Origin: a bacterium BMS3Bbin13
GTDB lineage: Bacteria; Pseudomonadota; Gammaproteobacteria; 21-64-14
Length of the DNA stretch: 60,867 nt
Direction: 5' to 3'
Assembly: GCA_002897735.1 (NCBI GenBank)
Contig: BDTW01000003.1
Coordinates: forward strand, 1 to 60,867
A program made the translations under genes and the position numbers. This document shows, piece by piece, positions 33,399 through 43,098 of the stretch (within the stretch, counting starts at the first letter, position 1; each line of letters starts with the position of its first letter). The notes beneath the pieces are model-generated. The model had not been told where the DNA came from and searched no databases. It saw nothing but the letters and a program-made list of their open reading frames with translations.

Positions 33399-35510
33399 AT
33401 GCACGCCACCACCACAGCAAGCGAGCCGGACCGCAAAACCCGACCCATCGCCGGGTCCATCCGCCGGGTAATGTTTCGCGGTCAGGATGGATATTGCGTA
33501 CTGCGCCTGGATGATGGCGCCTGCGTAACCGGCCACCTGATGGACGCGCGCGTGGGCGCGGTCATCGAGGGAGAGGGCGCCCCGGTCGTGCATCCCCGGT
33601 TTGGCGAGCAGATCAAGGCGCACTGGCTGGCCGAACACGTCCCGGAAGACCCCAAGGACTTGCTGGCCTTCCTCTCCCGCGGCGCTTTGCCCGGCATCGG
33701 TCCCCGGCTCGCGCGCCAACTCCTCGACGCCTTCGGCGCCGACCTGCCCAATGTACTGGAACACCAGCCGATGCGCCTGCGCGAAATACGCGGAATCGGC
33801 GCGAAAAAAGCCAAGACTATCGCGCTCTCCTGGTCGAAATTGCGCTCCGTCCGGCGGGTGACCGCCTTCCTGAACCGAATCGGCTTCGGTTCCAATCTCG
33901 CCTTTCGGGTACATAGCACGTTTGGAGAAAACGCCGTCGCACTACTGCGCGCCAACCCCTATCGCCTGACCCGGGTGCGCGGCGTCGGGTTCGAGCGCGC
34001 CGACCAGGCCGCCATGCACCTGGGTATCGCACCGGACGCCCCGCAACGCCTCGCCGCGGCACTGCGCCACACGACGGAAGAACAAGCCCGACAGGGCCAC
34101 ACCACCACTCCGCGCACAACCCTGCTCGCCGAGGCATCCACGTTGACCGGCCAGCCCGCCGAAGCCCTGGCGAGCGTCCTGGACGACCTGTTGGATAGGT
34201 CCCCGCCCCCACTCGTCGAAACGAAAACCGGCGTCAGCTCTGCGCGGCTCTATCACGCTGAACGCACTGTGGCCTCGCACATCGCCCGGATGCTGGGAAC
34301 TCCGGGAATCCTTGGCCGGGTCGACGCCGGCGCGCTGTTGCGCCAAAACGGCCTGCAGCCGGATCCCAGCCAGGCGCGAGCCGTCGAACTCGCCTTAACC
34401 AGCGGCCTGTGCGTCCTGACCGGTGGACCCGGAACCGGAAAAACCACCATCGTTCGCACCGTCTCCGCGGCAGCCGCCAATGCCGGGCATACCGTGCGCC
34501 TATGCGCCCCGACCGGGCGCGCCGCCCGACGGCTCGCCGAGGCCTCCGGGCAAAACGCCGAGACCATCCACCGGCTGCTCGGCGCCCGCGGCGCCAGCCA
34601 CTTCGAACGCGACCCGGAGAACCCCGTCGAGTGCGATTTGCTCATCACGGACGAGTCCTCGATGATCGATGTCTCGCTCCTCGCCAATCTCCTCGCGGCC
34701 TTGCCCGCACACGCCCGCGTCGTGTTCGTCGGTGATGCCGACCAGCTCCCGTCCGTCGGACCCGGCGCCTGCCTGCGGGACTTCATCGCCGGCGGCGTAC
34801 CCACTGCCCATCTCTCGCGCATCTACCGCCAGGAAGAGGGCTCGGGAATCGCCCACGGCGCCCAGCGCCTGCTGGCCGGCCAGCGCCCCGAATTCGGAAA
34901 CGGACTCTGGTTCGTCTCCGAAGACGACCCCGAACAAGCCGCCACGCGCCTGGTCGGCCTCGTTCAGCGCGCCGCCGCCCATCACGGCTCGCGCGCCGTC
35001 CAGGTCCTCTCCCCAATGCGCAAGGGCCCGCTCGGTACCGGAAATCTCAACGCCCTGCTGAGAAAGGCGCTGAATCCACCCGCCCCGGGCGCCCACGAAC
35101 TCGGCGGCTTCCGGGTCGGTGACCGCGTAATCCAAACCTCCAACGATTACGCACTCGGAACCATGAACGGAGAAATCGGCGCGGTTCGCGCAATCAACCC
35201 CGAGGACCGGACACTCCAGGTGGACTACGACGACCGTAGCGTCGACTACGACACCTTCCAACTTCAAAACCTGGAGCCCGCCTTCGCCATCACCATCCAC
35301 AAATCCCAGGGCAGCCAATACCCCTGCGTGGTTATCCCTCTCTGTACGCAGCATTACATCATGCTCAACCGCCCACTGCTCTACACCGGGTTCACGCGCG
35401 CGGAAAAAGACCTCATCCTGGTCGGACAGGAAAAGGCGCTACGCCTCGCCGTTCGCAAACACCACGTCAACGACCGGCGCACGATGCTCGCTAATTACTT
35501 GAAAGTATAA
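33399..35510 (+). CDS. recD2: RecD2-type DNA helicase (stand-alone RecD)
   Basis: 703 aa. The N-terminal RecD2 domains include two helix-hairpin-helix-like segments (LPGIGPRLARQLLDAFG, IRGIGAKKAKTI). The motor has Walker A GGPGTGKTT, Walker B LLITDESSMID, motif III VFVGDADQLPSVGPG, and the 2B/C-terminal AITIHKSQGSQYPCVVIPL and LLYTGFTRAEKDLILVG. It is a 5'-3' helicase linked to repair and replication restart. It does not need RecBC. Confidence 0.95.
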   Translation: MHATTTASEPDRKTRPIAGSIRRVMFRGQDGYCVLRLDDGACVTGHLMDARVGAVIEGEGAPVVHPRFGEQIKAHWLAEHVPEDPKDLLAFLSRGALPGIGPRLARQLLDAFGADLPNVLEHQPMRLREIRGIGAKKAKTIALSWSKLRSVRRVTAFLNRIGFGSNLAFRVHSTFGENAVALLRANPYRLTRVRGVGFERADQAAMHLGIAPDAPQRLAAALRHTTEEQARQGHTTTPRTTLLAEASTLTGQPAEALASVLDDLLDRSPPPLVETKTGVSSARLYHAERTVASHIARMLGTPGILGRVDAGALLRQNGLQPDPSQARAVELALTSGLCVLTGGPGTGKTTIVRTVSAAAANAGHTVRLCAPTGRAARRLAEASGQNAETIHRLLGARGASHFERDPENPVECDLLITDESSMIDVSLLANLLAALPAHARVVFVGDADQLPSVGPGACLRDFIAGGVPTAHLSRIYRQEEGSGIAHGAQRLLAGQRPEFGNGLWFVSEDDPEQAATRLVGLVQRAAAHHGSRAVQVLSPMRKGPLGTGNLNALLRKALNPPAPGAHELGGFRVGDRVIQTSNDYALGTMNGEIGAVRAINPEDRTLQVDYDDRSVDYDTFQLQNLEPAFAITIHKSQGSQYPCVVIPLCTQHYIMLNRPLLYTGFTRAEKDLILVGQEKALRLAVRKHHVNDRRTMLANYLKV

Positions 35511-35614
35511 CGACTATCCGACAGCGCAAACCCCAATGGGGTATCCACGACACCGCCGTGCGCGCCGCCAAGATCCAATACCCCCCTCATCCCACTTTTC
35601 TCACCGGGGCCGAG

Positions 35615-35641
35615 TTGCATTTCTCCCATACGATTTACCCT
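35615..35641 (+). promoter_or_regulatory. Promoter TTGCAT-N15-TACCCT of the initiator operon
   Basis: Boxes 35615-35620 and 35636-35641. It is about 110 bp upstream of the 65-aa gene and the rep gene. Confidence 0.55.
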
Positions 35642-35749
35642 GCGAGATGGGCGTTATTCATTCGCCCGGATACGCGCCGATTCCGGTAGAACAGAACGCG
35701 TCTTACCACGCGCCACGGTTCGGCGCCCCTCGCTAAACAGGATTATCGC

Positions 35750-35947
35750 GTGTCGAACAAAATTGACTTTGCCCGCATGTTCGCAATCGACATTCGCCAA
35801 GCACTCGTTTACCTCGAGTCCGGCCGGGTCGCCAAGGCCAAGGGCCGGCTGGAAGAGTCGCTGTTCTTCGCGATAGCGAATGATGAATCGCTTGAGTTGG
35901 CCGTCGAAGAAGCCGACCGCCGGCTACGCTCCAGGGAGGGGGAGTAA
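35750..35947 (+). CDS. Small protein before the replication initiator, 65 aa
   Basis: GTG start at 35750. Acidic/helical (ALVYLESGRVAKAKGRLEESLFFAIA), no known family. It overlaps the start of the initiator gene by one base (TAATG), so the two are translationally coupled. A copy-number or initiator-helper role is inference. Confidence 0.55.
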   Translation: MSNKIDFARMFAIDIRQALVYLESGRVAKAKGRLEESLFFAIANDESLELAVEEADRRLRSREGE

Positions 35948-37725
35948 TGGATACGCCCTGTAACCCACAACTCGAGGATGGCTACACCCGTGTCGCCAAC
36001 GAGCTGTTTGACGCCATCATTCGAGCCAGACTCAACCGGCGCCAATACGCCGTGTTACTCGCCGTTACCAGAAAGACCTATGGTTACAACCGGAAAACCG
36101 CTCGGATATCCATTCGCCAAGTCGCGGCGATGACGGGTCTTGAACGTTCCAATGTAATCCGGACCATCAATAGGCTGGTTAAGATGTCGGTCCTCATCCG
36201 GAACGAAATGCCGACTTCTCGCGATGGGGCGCAAGTTTTTGAGATGGGTCTTAACAAGCACTACGACCAATGGCGTTTCCCCGGATGCGGCACCGATTCG
36301 GATACGCGCGTGGAAACGGTGTCTCTGGTGGCACTCCCACCCGATCCAGACGGGTGTCAAAACAACACCCGTCTACCTGCCCCTCAGACGGGTGTCAAAA
36401 CAACACCCCTCCCATCTGGGGGGTGTCAAGTTGACACCCGTCTACCCGCCCCTCAAGTGAGTGTCAAAGCGGCGCCCCCCCGTCAGACGGGCGCTCAAAC
36501 GACGTATAGCCCCGTAAACCAGCGCCGTAGCGACACACGGCCTTCCGATGAGCGCTCAGGCGATGCCCGTGACGGGTGTCAAAATGACACCCGTCTACCG
36601 CCTCCTCAGACGGGTGTCAAAACAACACCCCTCCCATCTGGGGGGTGTCAAGTTGACACCCGTCTCCCTCTCCCTCCAGACGGGTGTCAACTTGACACCC
36701 GTAACGGGTGTCAAAACGACACCCCCCCGGGTGTCAACTTGACACCCCCTACTGTTAAAGACAAAAAGATTAAAGACAATACAAAGACAACTACCCCCCT
36801 GTCTGCTACGCAGACATCCCCCCACCTGCGGCGGGGGGAGGCGGAAGGGGCCATCGCGCAGCCAACCACGATGCCGTCCGAGTGCGCCACCGACAGGGGC
36901 CATCCTGGTGTCGTGGAACTCCATCGCAAGACCCCAACCACGTTCCACGTGGAAACGCAGGAAAGCCATGGGGTCGTGTTTCAGGGGGCCGTGCCAACCC
37001 CAGCCTCCGCGGTCGGTTCCTGCCTGGGCGTGGACCCCTCCGACGGTCACGACGCCGATAGGTCCACCGGCGCCGCTCCCAACCACGCGGAAGACCCTGG
37101 CGCGGAGGACGCCGCTAGGGACATGGACTTTGCGCTCTCCCCTCCCCATGGGAACCCGGGCAAGAGAGCCGGCCGCCGCCCACGGAAATCCGGCGACGAG
37201 CGATTCGACCGCTTCTGGGCCGCGTATCCACGCAAAAAATCCAAGATGCAGGCCCACAGGGCATTCAGCCATCTCGCCCCGAGCGAGGACCTCCTCGCTC
37301 GCATTCTCGAATCGCTCGAACGGGCCAAGAAATCCTCGGAGTGGCGCAGAGAAGGCGGGCAATACATCCCCCACCCGGCCACCTGGCTGCGCGCACAGGG
37401 CTGGCTCGATGAGTTCATGGCCGATGCCTACACCCCCGCCCAATTCGCCGTCCTGGAGCAATACAACACCATCCTGGGCGAGGCGGGTTGGCCGCCCGCC
37501 ATCCTGGCCCCCTATTCCGTCGCACGGGCCTCCGGCATCGACGACTTCATCGGTTTTTCGCCCAAGCCGGATATGCCGGAGCGCTATTTCCGCTACTGCG
37601 CACAGGAACTCAACCCCCACGATGGATGCGGTTTCGATTGGCTGATTCGCCGGAATGTCTTTCTCCGCATCCGCGAAGGCGTGATCGCCAAAAGAGAAAC
37701 AACGAGGATTCCTCAATGGGCCTGA
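35947..37725 (+). CDS. Lambda-O-like replication initiator with internal origin
   Basis: 592 aa. Residues about 1-100 match the phage replication protein O N-terminal winged-helix domain (NELFDAIIRARLNRRQYAVLL, TRKTYGYNR, VAAMTGLERSNVIRTINRLV). The C-terminal part has helices and a RKSGDERFDRFWAAYPRKKSK motif typical of plasmid/phage initiator C-domains that load helicase. The middle (about residues 135-275) is encoded by origin repeats and has a repeated, low-complexity sequence. It overlaps the start of dnaB by 10 bp. In lambda, O bound to iterons in its gene recruits the DnaB loader. Confidence 0.8.
   Translation: MDTPCNPQLEDGYTRVANELFDAIIRARLNRRQYAVLLAVTRKTYGYNRKTARISIRQVAAMTGLERSNVIRTINRLVKMSVLIRNEMPTSRDGAQVFEMGLNKHYDQWRFPGCGTDSDTRVETVSLVALPPDPDGCQNNTRLPAPQTGVKTTPLPSGGCQVDTRLPAPQVSVKAAPPRQTGAQTTYSPVNQRRSDTRPSDERSGDARDGCQNDTRLPPPQTGVKTTPLPSGGCQVDTRLPLPPDGCQLDTRNGCQNDTPPGVNLTPPTVKDKKIKDNTKTTTPLSATQTSPHLRRGEAEGAIAQPTTMPSECATDRGHPGVVELHRKTPTTFHVETQESHGVVFQGAVPTPASAVGSCLGVDPSDGHDADRSTGAAPNHAEDPGAEDAARDMDFALSPPHGNPGKRAGRRPRKSGDERFDRFWAAYPRKKSKMQAHRAFSHLAPSEDLLARILESLERAKKSSEWRREGGQYIPHPATWLRAQGWLDEFMADAYTPAQFAVLEQYNTILGEAGWPPAILAPYSVARASGIDDFIGFSPKPDMPERYFRYCAQELNPHDGCGFDWLIRRNVFLRIREGVIAKRETTRIPQWA
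36348..36749. repeat. Iteron array: putative replication origin inside the initiator gene
   Basis: About eleven inverted-repeat units built on GGGTGTCAA-n4-ACACCC; nine are well kept (starting near 36350, 36389, 36419, 36572, 36610, 36640, 36680, 36703, 36728) and two are degenerate (36460, 36486). A 60-bp block is duplicated exactly (36385-36444 and 36606-36665). An AT/purine-rich stretch (36750-36795) with GTTAAAGACAAAAAG follows, like a DNA-unwinding element. Confidence 0.75.
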
Positions 37726-39107
37726 ATCAACCGCAACTCGCGCCGCAATCCCTCGCCCAAGCCGCCGAGTGCCATCTGCTCGGCACGCTGCTGAGAAACC
37801 CACGCGCCCTGGACGACTTGGGAGAGGAGATCCAGGCGGAGGATTTCTCCCACTCCCGGCATCGGAAAATCTACACCGCGTTGCGCGACCTCGACACCGA
37901 TGGCGCGCCCATCGACGTATTCACCGTTGCGGCCCTGCTCGAGCAACGCAAGGAACTTGCTCGTTGCGGAGGCCCCGCCTATCTGACCGAGATGCGCGAT
38001 GGCGTGCCCCCCGCCGGCCACGCCGCCCACTACGCGCGAATCGTGTGTGGCGCCGCCATCGAGCGCCACCTGCTGCAGGCCGCCGAGTCCATCGTCAAGA
38101 CCGTGCGCGAGCCCGGGGAACCCGCAGAGAAACTCGACCGCGCCGGGGCCATTATTGGGTCCATCGCCGAACCCCGAACCAAGAGGGGTCCCATTCTCGC
38201 CCGCGACCTCCTCCCGCACGTCGTGGACCAACTCCAAACCCTGGCCGACGCCGACGGCGAATACGTCGGCCAACCCTCCGGGTGGCCCGACCTCGACCGC
38301 ATGACCGGCGGATTCCGCCCCGGACAACTCGTGGTGGTGGCCGGGCGCCCGTCCATGGGTAAGACCAGCCTCGCCCTCAATATCGCCGAGCACGTCTCAG
38401 TGCATGGGAATCGAACCGCTCTCGTCTTCAGCCTGGAAATGTCCGCGACCGAATTACTGATGCGCAACGTGGCAAGCCTGGGGAACATCGACCTGCAGCA
38501 CGTTTTGTCCGCCAGGATGGACACCGGCGAATGGACCCGGTTTACCGCCGCAACCGCGCAGATACAACGCGCGCGGCTCCTGGTCGACGAAACCCCCTGG
38601 GTAGGCATCCACGACCTGCGAACACGCGCCAGGCGTGTACGGCGTGAACACGGACTCGACCTCGTCGTCGTCGATTACCTCCAGCTCATGGAGGGCCCCG
38701 GCGAGCATCGCACGGCCCAGATCACCGCCATCTCCCGAGGGCTGAAACTGCTCGCCAAGGAACTCAACGTACCGGTGGTGGCGCTCTCGCAGCTCAACCG
38801 CAGCCTGGAGCATCGACCGAACAAACGCCCCATGATGTCGGACCTGCGTGAGTCCGGCGCCATCGAGCAGGACGCCGACCTCATCATGTTCCTCTACCGC
38901 GACGAGGTCTATGACCCGGATAGCCTCGCTGCCGGCTCCGCTGAGATCATCATCGGGAAACAGCGAAACGGCCCTATCGGGACCATCCACTTGGCCTTCC
39001 GCAAGGAGTTTTGCCGGTTTTCATCCTTCTCCGGCAGGCCGCTCCCGCAAGCGCCCGCCAAGGAAAAACCTCTCGCACAAAGGTGGAAAAAAGGATTCGA
39101 ATACTGA
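37716..39107 (+). CDS. dnaB: Replicative DNA helicase DnaB
   Basis: 463 aa. N-terminal helical domain (AECHLLGTLLRNPRALDDL) and the RecA-like motor with Walker A GRPSMGKTSLALNIA, Walker B DLVVVDYLQLM, and LSQLNRSLEHR. C-terminal ESGAIEQDADLIMFLYRDE is the usual DnaB end. Hexameric 5'-3' helicase of the replication fork. It begins within the last codons of the initiator gene, which suggests the initiator loads it directly. Confidence 0.96.
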   Translation: MGLNQPQLAPQSLAQAAECHLLGTLLRNPRALDDLGEEIQAEDFSHSRHRKIYTALRDLDTDGAPIDVFTVAALLEQRKELARCGGPAYLTEMRDGVPPAGHAAHYARIVCGAAIERHLLQAAESIVKTVREPGEPAEKLDRAGAIIGSIAEPRTKRGPILARDLLPHVVDQLQTLADADGEYVGQPSGWPDLDRMTGGFRPGQLVVVAGRPSMGKTSLALNIAEHVSVHGNRTALVFSLEMSATELLMRNVASLGNIDLQHVLSARMDTGEWTRFTAATAQIQRARLLVDETPWVGIHDLRTRARRVRREHGLDLVVVDYLQLMEGPGEHRTAQITAISRGLKLLAKELNVPVVALSQLNRSLEHRPNKRPMMSDLRESGAIEQDADLIMFLYRDEVYDPDSLAAGSAEIIIGKQRNGPIGTIHLAFRKEFCRFSSFSGRPLPQAPAKEKPLAQRWKKGFEY

Positions 39108-39297
39108 ACCCAGGAAAAAAACCGTCTCGTATTGGAGATTTCTCAGGACTTTCATTTTCGATGCATCCGCCAAAGAGGCGATTCGGGACATCCAGTCGCT
39201 CCAAGATCCACCCAGAACTCGCTTTTTTGTGCCGGATACACAGTTTTTTACATGCCAGCCTCTTTACACACCCATTCGTATACCTAGCCGGGCGTGT

Positions 39298-39324
39298 TTG
39301 CATTTTTTAGTGTTTTCATAAACT
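39298..39324 (+). promoter_or_regulatory. Promoter TTGCAT-N15-TAAACT
   Basis: Boxes 39298-39303 and 39319-39324, 34 bp before the ATG at 39358. One of the clearest examples of the recurrent pattern. Confidence 0.65.
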
Positions 39325-39357
39325 GAATGTGTAATCCCTGACTATTTGGAGAGTGCC

Positions 39358-39774
39358 ATGCCCACCGAGAATCCACTCGACGATTTATCCCCCCTTGAGC
39401 GCGCGCGCCGCGCCATGGCCGAGCGTCGCGCCGCCGGCGAGACGATTCGCCACCTCTCCCCCATACAGAAAGCAATTGCAAAACCCAAGTCCAGAACGCT
39501 CGCTATTGCAGCGAATTGTTATGCATGCCAGGGGGGTAGCGCGGATTCGGGAGTCAAGTGGCGGATCGGAAATTGCACTGTCGGTCCACTCCAGGAAAAC
39601 GAGTCCGGGTGCGCACTCTATGGCTTGCGTCCTTACCAACACTTGTGTGGAAAGCCTACTCCCGCCTTGCTCGCCCGTGGGCGCCTGGATGGAAATCCGG
39701 TTGAAACCGACGGTGAGAGCGCGGAGGACGATGCGGAAGACGAGGAAGACATTGCCGGAGATCCCGGGGAATGA
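39358..39774 (+). CDS. Cysteine-containing protein, unknown function, 138 aa
   Basis: ATG at 39358 with GGAGAG upstream. Contains IAANCYACQGGSADSG and later NCTVGPLQENESGCALYGLRPYQ, a four-cysteine pattern (C..C..C..C) like small phage zinc proteins that occur next to DNA methylases. The tail is acidic (ESAEDDAEDEED). It overlaps the cytosine methyltransferase gene by 4 bp. Function unknown; a zinc-binding role fits the cysteines. Confidence 0.65.
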   Translation: MPTENPLDDLSPLERARRAMAERRAAGETIRHLSPIQKAIAKPKSRTLAIAANCYACQGGSADSGVKWRIGNCTVGPLQENESGCALYGLRPYQHLCGKPTPALLARGRLDGNPVETDGESAEDDAEDEEDIAGDPGE

Positions 39775-41372
39775 CCGCGGTCGGCCAAAGCATCCTGGAC
39801 CTGCATCACGAAATCATCGTCGACCTGTTCGCCGGGGGCGGTGGGATGTCCACTGCCATCGAACAGGCCCTTGGGCGCAGCCCCGACGTCGCCATTAATC
39901 ATGACGACGACGCGCTGTCGATGCATCGGGCGAATCACCCGCAGACACGGCATTTCGTTTCAGACGTGTGGGAAGTATCCCCAATCGGGGTAACCCGAGG
40001 CCGGCCGATAGGCTTGCTGCACCTGAGTCCGGATTGCACGGATTTTTCCCAAAGCAAGGGGGGACAGCCCCGCCGAAAGCGGACCCGTTCGCTGTCGTGG
40101 ATCGCCCACCGGTGGGCGGGGCAGGTAGGACCCCGCATCATCACGCTGGAGAACGTGAAACAGATTCAGCGGTGGGGGCCGCTCATCGCCAAGCGGGACA
40201 AGGCTACCGGCCGAGTCGTGCGGCTTGGCGGCACCGTGGCGGCGCCCGGGGAACGAGTTCCGGTACAAGAGCAGTTCCTGGTCCCAGACCGCAAGCGCGT
40301 GGGGAAAACTTGGCGCCGGTTCGTGGCGTGCCTGCGCGGGCTCGGCTATGTCGTGGAGTGGCGGGTGCTTCGGGCGGCCGATTACGGCGCACCGACGACC
40401 CGCGAGCGCCTGTTCCTGGTGGCTCGCCGCGACGGAGAACCTATCGTCTGGCCGGAGCCGACTCACTTCCGGCATCCGACCAAAGGCCAGCCCCGTCGCG
40501 TCGGGGCGAGGGCGTGGCGCTCGGCAGCCGAGTGCATCGACTGGAGCCTGTCCTGCCGCTCGATCTTCGGGCGCAAACGTCCGCTGGCGCCGGCCACGCT
40601 CCGGCGTATCGTTCATGGAATCCGGCGCTACGTTTTGGATGCCGACGAACCCTTCATCGTTCCGCCAGGGGCCGGCTGCTCCGGGGTATATGCCGCCCCG
40701 TGGGGGACTGCCACCCCGCAAGGGGCCGCCTATCTAGCCCAGATGAACGGAGGGTTCAACACGACCCCGGGGCATGATGCGCGTCAACCGCTGAGCACCA
40801 TCACGCACCGCGGCAGCCAGCAGCAATTGGTGGTCGCGCACCTCGCGCATTTGCGCCGCCATTGCGATGCCCGCGACCTCGATGAGCCCTTGCGCACCCT
40901 CAGTGCGGGCGGGCAGCATCATGGGCTGGTTACCGCGACCACGATACCTGGTGGGTTTTCGCCCGAAGATTCCCCGGTCCCGCCGGACGGTGCATTGCGG
41001 GTAGCCGCATTCCTTCTGCGCTATCACAGTTCCGGGGGGCAGTGGAGCGACCTGCACAACCCCATGACCACGGTGACCACCAAGCACCGGCTAGCGTTGA
41101 TCACGGTGATGATCCGGGGCGTGCCCCATGTGATCGTCGATATCGGCTTGCGGATGTTGGTTCCGCGTGAGCTGTATGCCGCACAGGGATTCCCACCCGA
41201 CTACAGGATTGATCGTGGGCATGATGGGCGGGTGTTCACAAAGACGGCGCAGATTCGCATGGTAGGAAACAGTGTATCGCCGCCACCAGCCATCGCCCTC
41301 CTCGCCGCAAACGCCGGGGATCTGGCGATCCACCCCGCGAAGCGCAGAGCCGGCGGCAACGGCCATGTTTGA
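39771..41372 (+). CDS. C5-cytosine DNA methyltransferase
   Basis: 533 aa. Motif I is DLFAGGGGMSTAIEQALG, motif IV SPDCTDFSQSKG (Cys nucleophile in D-C-T), motif VI ITLENVKQI, motif VIII-X MVGNSVSPPPAIAL near the C terminus. The target-recognition region lies between about residues 250 and 400. It probably modifies the element to resist restriction, as no paired restriction gene is present. It overlaps the start of the next gene by 8 bp. Confidence 0.92.
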   Translation: MTAVGQSILDLHHEIIVDLFAGGGGMSTAIEQALGRSPDVAINHDDDALSMHRANHPQTRHFVSDVWEVSPIGVTRGRPIGLLHLSPDCTDFSQSKGGQPRRKRTRSLSWIAHRWAGQVGPRIITLENVKQIQRWGPLIAKRDKATGRVVRLGGTVAAPGERVPVQEQFLVPDRKRVGKTWRRFVACLRGLGYVVEWRVLRAADYGAPTTRERLFLVARRDGEPIVWPEPTHFRHPTKGQPRRVGARAWRSAAECIDWSLSCRSIFGRKRPLAPATLRRIVHGIRRYVLDADEPFIVPPGAGCSGVYAAPWGTATPQGAAYLAQMNGGFNTTPGHDARQPLSTITHRGSQQQLVVAHLAHLRRHCDARDLDEPLRTLSAGGQHHGLVTATTIPGGFSPEDSPVPPDGALRVAAFLLRYHSSGGQWSDLHNPMTTVTTKHRLALITVMIRGVPHVIVDIGLRMLVPRELYAAQGFPPDYRIDRGHDGRVFTKTAQIRMVGNSVSPPPAIALLAANAGDLAIHPAKRRAGGNGHV

Positions 41373-43098
41373 TCCGGATCAGTATTTTCCCACTCCGCGG
41401 TCGCTCGCCCTGCGTGCATGGGCGACGTTCTCCGACCGGGACTTCGGAAGCACGCTCGAGCCATCCGCCGGCGAGGGGCATTTAGCCGCCGCGTGTCCCT
41501 CCTCCCGGGACCGGGTCGCGCGTATCGACTGCATTGAACGCGACCTCACCCGCCACGAGATGCTCCGCGCGCGCGGTCTGCGTGTCATCGGGCTGGATTT
41601 TCTCTCGCTACGCAACGCCTCGATGTACTCGAAAATTATTATGAACCCTCCGTTTGCGGAAGGTGTTCGTCACGTATTGCACGCCTGGAGCATTCTTTGG
41701 GATGGTGAGATTGTGGCGATACTGAACGCCGAGACCGTGCGCAACCCGTGCTCCCAGGAACGCAAATATCTCGTCGATCTCATCGCGCGTCACGGACAGG
41801 TCGAGTTCATTGAGGGCGCCTTCGAGTCTAGTGACGCACTACGCAAGACCCGGGTCGATGTGGCGCTGGTCCATTTTACCAAGCACGCCGAGGCAAACGA
41901 GATCCTTGGCGACCTCCTGGCTCGCTGCCGGGTCGACTCCGGAGACGCCGCACGGCCACCGATGGATACCCTCTCCCCCGGCGCCTTGCCGGCTCTGCCG
42001 GTGTCCCGGCTTGAGAATGCCGTGGTTGTATTCGATGCGGCAGTGCTCGCAATGCGTAAGAGCGTGCTCGCCGAGGCCTGCGCCGCACACTACGCCCGCT
42101 TGATCGGCGGGCGTCTCGAGGAAAGGCACAGCGATGCGTCACTGCCCGAGATACTTCCGAAACTTACAGCGGATTGGGTCCGCGAGCACATCCAATCTCG
42201 TTACAAGGATCTCAAGAACCGGGCTTGGGCGAGCGTGCTCGATTCCACCGAAGTGCGCGGGCGGCTCTCGATCGGCGTGCGCCAATCCATGGAGCGCCAA
42301 TTTCAGGATATCCAGGCACTCGAGTTTACTCTGGAAAACATCTACGCCTTTCTGTCCGGGCTCATTGAACAGCAGGGGCCACTTCAGGTTCAGATGTGCT
42401 GTGAGGTTTTCGATTTGTTTGGAAAATACCACACTGACAACCTCTGCTTTTACCGTGGATGGAAATCCAACAATAAACATCGTACCTGCGGGATGAAACT
42501 CAAGAGCACACGGTTCATTTTGCCGGGGCACTCAATGAACTCCTGGCAGAGCCGGCCGTTGTACACCACGCAGGAACTACTCGGGGACATCGACCGCGTT
42601 TTCTATTTACTCGACGGCCAGTACGCGCCTGACCGGAATTCATTGTCCGCGGTTTTCGACGACCGTTTCGACGACCTGACCAACGGCGAGCGGGTCTCGT
42701 CCGAGTATTTCGACCTCCGCTTCCACCCCGGGATCGGAACGATTCACTTTTTTCCTAGGCGCAAGGATCTCGTCGACCGGCTCAATCGTATCGTCGGGCG
42801 GGCCCGGCAATGGTTGCCGCCGGAGGAGGTACGGGTGGACAAGGCATTCTGGCTCCAATACAAACACGCCGACGAGGTATCCCAGGATCTTCGCCGGGAG
42901 GTGAACCAGCGCGCAGGGACCAGCCGCTGGAAAAACCCGTTCGGCAGGATTCAGAGCCCCGACGACGCACATGCGTCGGCTGCCACCGACACGATCCTCG
43001 GGGCACTCGACACGGTACTGGCACGACGGGGGCTCGTGACCTCACTTTCCGGCCCCAGCGAGCGCGACGCCCGGAGTAGCACAACCATGCTGCGGTAG
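41365..43098 (+). CDS. DUF4942 / N6-adenine methyltransferase-like protein
   Basis: 577 aa. N-terminal class I SAM methyltransferase: LEPSAGEGHLAAAC (motif I), ...IIMNPPFAEGVRHVL (motif IV, NPPF) as in adenine methylases. The C-terminal 380 residues match DUF4942 (SLSALRKSVL-like helical core). DUF4942 fusions with a methylase are found on plasmids and phages. Substrate unknown; DNA is likely. Its 5' part is partly repeated after iscB (44849-45127). Confidence 0.75.
   Translation: MFDPDQYFPTPRSLALRAWATFSDRDFGSTLEPSAGEGHLAAACPSSRDRVARIDCIERDLTRHEMLRARGLRVIGLDFLSLRNASMYSKIIMNPPFAEGVRHVLHAWSILWDGEIVAILNAETVRNPCSQERKYLVDLIARHGQVEFIEGAFESSDALRKTRVDVALVHFTKHAEANEILGDLLARCRVDSGDAARPPMDTLSPGALPALPVSRLENAVVVFDAAVLAMRKSVLAEACAAHYARLIGGRLEERHSDASLPEILPKLTADWVREHIQSRYKDLKNRAWASVLDSTEVRGRLSIGVRQSMERQFQDIQALEFTLENIYAFLSGLIEQQGPLQVQMCCEVFDLFGKYHTDNLCFYRGWKSNNKHRTCGMKLKSTRFILPGHSMNSWQSRPLYTTQELLGDIDRVFYLLDGQYAPDRNSLSAVFDDRFDDLTNGERVSSEYFDLRFHPGIGTIHFFPRRKDLVDRLNRIVGRARQWLPPEEVRVDKAFWLQYKHADEVSQDLRREVNQRAGTSRWKNPFGRIQSPDDAHASAATDTILGALDTVLARRGLVTSLSGPSERDARSSTTMLR

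Noticed and set aside
36348-36749. CRISPR array
   Set aside because: Units are inverted repeats inside a coding frame with short, unequal, similar spacers; no cas genes are near. Iterons fit better.
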